From Confluentibacter flavum (GTDB lineage Bacteria > Bacteroidota > Bacteroidia > Flavobacteriales > Flavobacteriaceae): 64,000 bases of DNA. Positions 62,021 through 64,000 of this stretch are shown here, piece by piece; the stretch's first letter is position 1, and each line of letters opens with the position of its first letter. Made by a program: the position numbers and the translations under genes. The notes beneath the pieces were generated by a model. That model was not told the DNA's origin. It did not search any database and saw only the letters and a program-made list of their open reading frames with translations. The stretch is from contig NZ_PJEO01000017.1 in assembly GCF_002843175.1 (NCBI RefSeq), positions 62,001 to 126,000 of the forward strand, written 5' to 3'.

Positions 62021-63083
62021 CTAAATCTTCCATGTAATTATTTATATGATACTTTTTGTTAAATGATTCAAAACCTTTCTCGCCCAAGTGCAATCTCAGA
62101 AACTTATTATTTATTAATAATTTGATTTTTTCGGCTAATTCATTTTGATCATTGGGTGTTATAAGTAATCCATTTACATTATTTTCAATGAGTTCTGAAG
62201 GCCCTTCAATATCAGTAGCTATGACCGCTAGTTTAAATTTGAAAGCTTCTAAAATTACAATTCCAAATCCTTCCCAAATTGATGGTAAAATAAAGATATC
62301 TGACGCAGAAAAATAGGGTTCTACATTAGTAGTTTGTCCTTCAAAATTAACTATTTCCTCAATTTCTAATTCTTTCGATAATGACTCTAAAGAAAATCTT
62401 AAATCCCCATCGCCAACTATTAAGACCCTTATTGATTTTTGATATCCCTGCTCTTTTAATAACTTTACAGCTTTTAATAATGTATGAACAGATTTTTGTT
62501 TACTTAGCCTTCCTACAAATAAAAGCGTGATTTTATCATTGGCTTTTTTTCTTTTTTCTGGATTATTATTTTCTTTAATGATGTTAGGGGGTATGGCATT
62601 ATAAATTAAAAAGGAGCGGTTTTTTGGTAAGCCTAATCTTTCTAAAACATGCTTTTCTACACTTTTAGAAATGGAAATAACCTTAGTATGAGGAGATGCT
62701 ATTTTGAACAAAAATTTATATACTATAAAATAAAAATTATCATATACATTTTGTTGTATATAAATGTTATGCATTGTGCAAAATATTTTTGTCTTTAAAT
62801 TTCTAGCACTCCAAATACCTATTATATCTGCATGTCCAAGGTGCGTATGTATAACGTCTGGCTTGATATTCTTAAAATACTTTCTTAATTCTTTTGTTGT
62901 AGATATGGTTAAGGGAATTTTCTTTACACAAATTTTATTATCCAAGTAGGGTAATAATAAATCTGTTCCCTTAAAATATACTAGGTGGACATCATTTTTT
63001 AATATCTGCCTGTTTACAATTTCCAGCAATAGTTTTTCAGCTCCACCTAATCCAAAAGCAGTTATAACATGTATGATTTTCAT
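61998..63083 (-). CDS. Glycosyltransferase family 4
   Basis: A 361-residue GT-B enzyme: VITAFGLGGAEKLLLEIV at the start, ITLLFVGRLSKQKSVHTLLKAV in the donor domain, and LPSIWEGFGIVILEAF with the E-x7-E motif. It probably extends the lipid-linked repeat unit in the cytoplasm. It overlaps the upstream polymerase-like gene by 4 bp and the downstream one by 23 bp, so the three are tightly coupled. Confidence 0.92.
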   Translation of the reverse strand: MKIIHVITAFGLGGAEKLLLEIVNRQILKNDVHLVYFKGTDLLLPYLDNKICVKKIPLTISTTKELRKYFKNIKPDVIHTHLGHADIIGIWSARNLKTKIFCTMHNIYIQQNVYDNFYFIVYKFLFKIASPHTKVISISKSVEKHVLERLGLPKNRSFLIYNAIPPNIIKENNNPEKRKKANDKITLLFVGRLSKQKSVHTLLKAVKLLKEQGYQKSIRVLIVGDGDLRFSLESLSKELEIEEIVNFEGQTTNVEPYFSASDIFILPSIWEGFGIVILEAFKFKLAVIATDIEGPSELIENNVNGLLITPNDQNELAEKIKLLINNKFLRLHLGEKGFESFNKKYHINNYMEDLDGLYEKN

Positions 63084-64000
63084 AGCATATTTAATTTAAT
63101 TTCTCTATGATATTGTTGAATTACAATAAATAAAATCCAAACAGGGGCTTGATAAAAATCAGCTATTATTACTAAATGGAGAAATGAAGTTATAACAGAG
63201 AATAAAAGAAAATCTCGCAAAACCCCTTTAGTGGATAATACTTTCAAAAGAAGTGATAATTGAAACAAAATAAAAAATAAAAAAGCTAAAACACCCACGT
63301 CTGATAGAATTGTTAAATAAACACTTAAATACCCTTCTGCATCTTCATCTACGCCATAACCCGGTCCGTTTCCAAGAATGGGGTTTTTAGAAAAATTATA
63401 CAGTGCTCTGTTCCATTGATATAGCCTTGCTCCGCTTGAAGTTACTTCGTTGGGATTCTCATTAAATGTTATTTTGTCTATAATTTCAGAAAACTCACTT
63501 ATACTCTTCTCAATTTTACTTGAAAAAAGAATAATCCCAATAATCAAAAAAACAAAAAAACTTCCCGCTATCCAATTTAATTGGCTTCTTTTAATTGAAA
63601 ATTTCTTTAATCTATTCCAAATGAAAATCAATAAAAATGCTAATAATGCTAATGTCATACCTGCACTAGAAAACAACGCAAAATGAGAAATTAAAAATAA
63701 AATTAAAACCCGTTTAATTTTATAAAACTCCTTTTTTTGATATAAATAGCATAAGGCAAATCCAAAATAAATATTATAAAAATTTGCCATCTGTCCTGGT
63801 TCTTCTGCAACGCCGCCTACTCTAAACATATTTCCTCTAACAAAGTAATTCATATTACTAACCGCTCCATCAACTACTGGAGCATAAACTTTTCTAAGAC
63901 TAAAATCGAAATAATTAATACCAATAAAATCTACAACAATAATAAATGAACAAAACAGAAAAGATTTATATACAATTGCCGTTATTTCTATAGTTCGAAT
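63080..64000 (-). CDS. Second O-antigen polymerase/ligase-like membrane protein (C-terminal part)
   Basis: Partial gene cut by the right edge; the frame stays open from the ATG at 63853 to base 64000 (including KVYAPVVDGAVSN), so the true start is outside the window and that ATG is internal. At least 306 residues with six or more membrane helices. The loop SSGARLYQWNRALYNFSKNPILGNGPGYGV is the Wzy/WaaL periplasmic signature with its arginine. Distinct from the neighbour at 60659-62020. Confidence 0.82.
   Translation of the reverse strand: MRTIEITAIVYKSFLFCSFIIVVDFIGINYFDFSLRKVYAPVVDGAVSNMNYFVRGNMFRVGGVAEEPGQMANFYNIYFGFALCYLYQKKEFYKIKRVLILFLISHFALFSSAGMTLALLAFLLIFIWNRLKKFSIKRSQLNWIAGSFFVFLIIGIILFSSKIEKSISEFSEIIDKITFNENPNEVTSSGARLYQWNRALYNFSKNPILGNGPGYGVDEDAEGYLSVYLTILSDVGVLAFLFFILFQLSLLLKVLSTKGVLRDFLLFSVITSFLHLVIIADFYQAPVWILFIVIQQYHREIKLNML

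Overview
The window is one contiguous stretch of a member of the Bacteroidetes, almost certainly a marine-type Flavobacteriaceae. The evidence is the AT-rich composition, gliding and type IX secretion genes (gldH, sprE), the split F-ATPase operon without beta and epsilon genes, TAnnTTTG-type promoters, and several families (DUF4292, DUF4254, DUF6168, DUF6341, DUF6427, DUF5687) that I associate with this group. The genus cannot be told from the sequence. No rRNA, tRNA, CRISPR array, prophage or transposase gene was seen. Both ends cut through genes.

Layout. 1-2.7 kb: end of an oligopeptide-type ABC ATPase, then a CoA-transferase operon (scoA, scoB) interrupted by a four-helix-bundle gene. 2.8-12.2 kb: a complete bacterial V-type ATPase operon headed by a universal stress protein, with a second stress protein divergent from it. 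12.4 kb: a short remnant of sdhB. 12.6-19.5 kb: minus-strand genes for PBP1A, GldH, RicT, a ferredoxin, a U32-family protein and TrhO; the last two are predicted to hydroxylate tRNA U34 by two different routes. 19.5-23.5 kb: recA, then a lipoprotein/ECF sigma/anti-sigma-barrel operon. A repeated two-part promoter lies before that operon and, in the opposite direction, before a candidate small RNA of about 110 nt. 23.5-28.6 kb: plsC, trpS, dprA, an HU-SPOR membrane protein and an acyl-CoA thioesterase.

28.6-35.7 kb: a minus-strand cluster of envelope genes (flippase, dut, sugar nucleotidyltransferase, TPR protein, DUF4292 lipoprotein, EnvC-like protein). 35.9-44.6 kb: sprE, bactofilin, atpZ, DUF6168 and atpBEFHAG, all on the minus strand. 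44.7-47.4 kb: an ABC exporter pair with a DUF2059 protein. 47.5-54.8 kb: an oxidoreductase, a gluconolactonase-like lipoprotein, a GT9/DUF4254 pair, and the upp-DUF6427-DUF6341-purD nucleotide salvage/synthesis cluster. 54.9-64 kb: a surface polysaccharide locus (CapK-like enzyme, glycosyltransferases, UDP-glucuronate decarboxylase, initiating sugar transferase, two polymerase/ligase-like membrane proteins), continuing beyond the right edge.

The organism therefore carries two rotary ATPases. Ion-binding residues suggest Na+ for the V-type ring and H+ for the F-type ring. Many intergenic gaps hold short palindromic repeats of a few families, often acting as apparent terminators; one contributes to the ribosome binding site of trpS and one folds as a four-way, cloverleaf-like structure. 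The observations most worth testing are the paired ECF-like promoter with its candidate small RNA, the adjacent tRNA hydroxylation routes, and the contrasting ion-site residues of the two ATPases.
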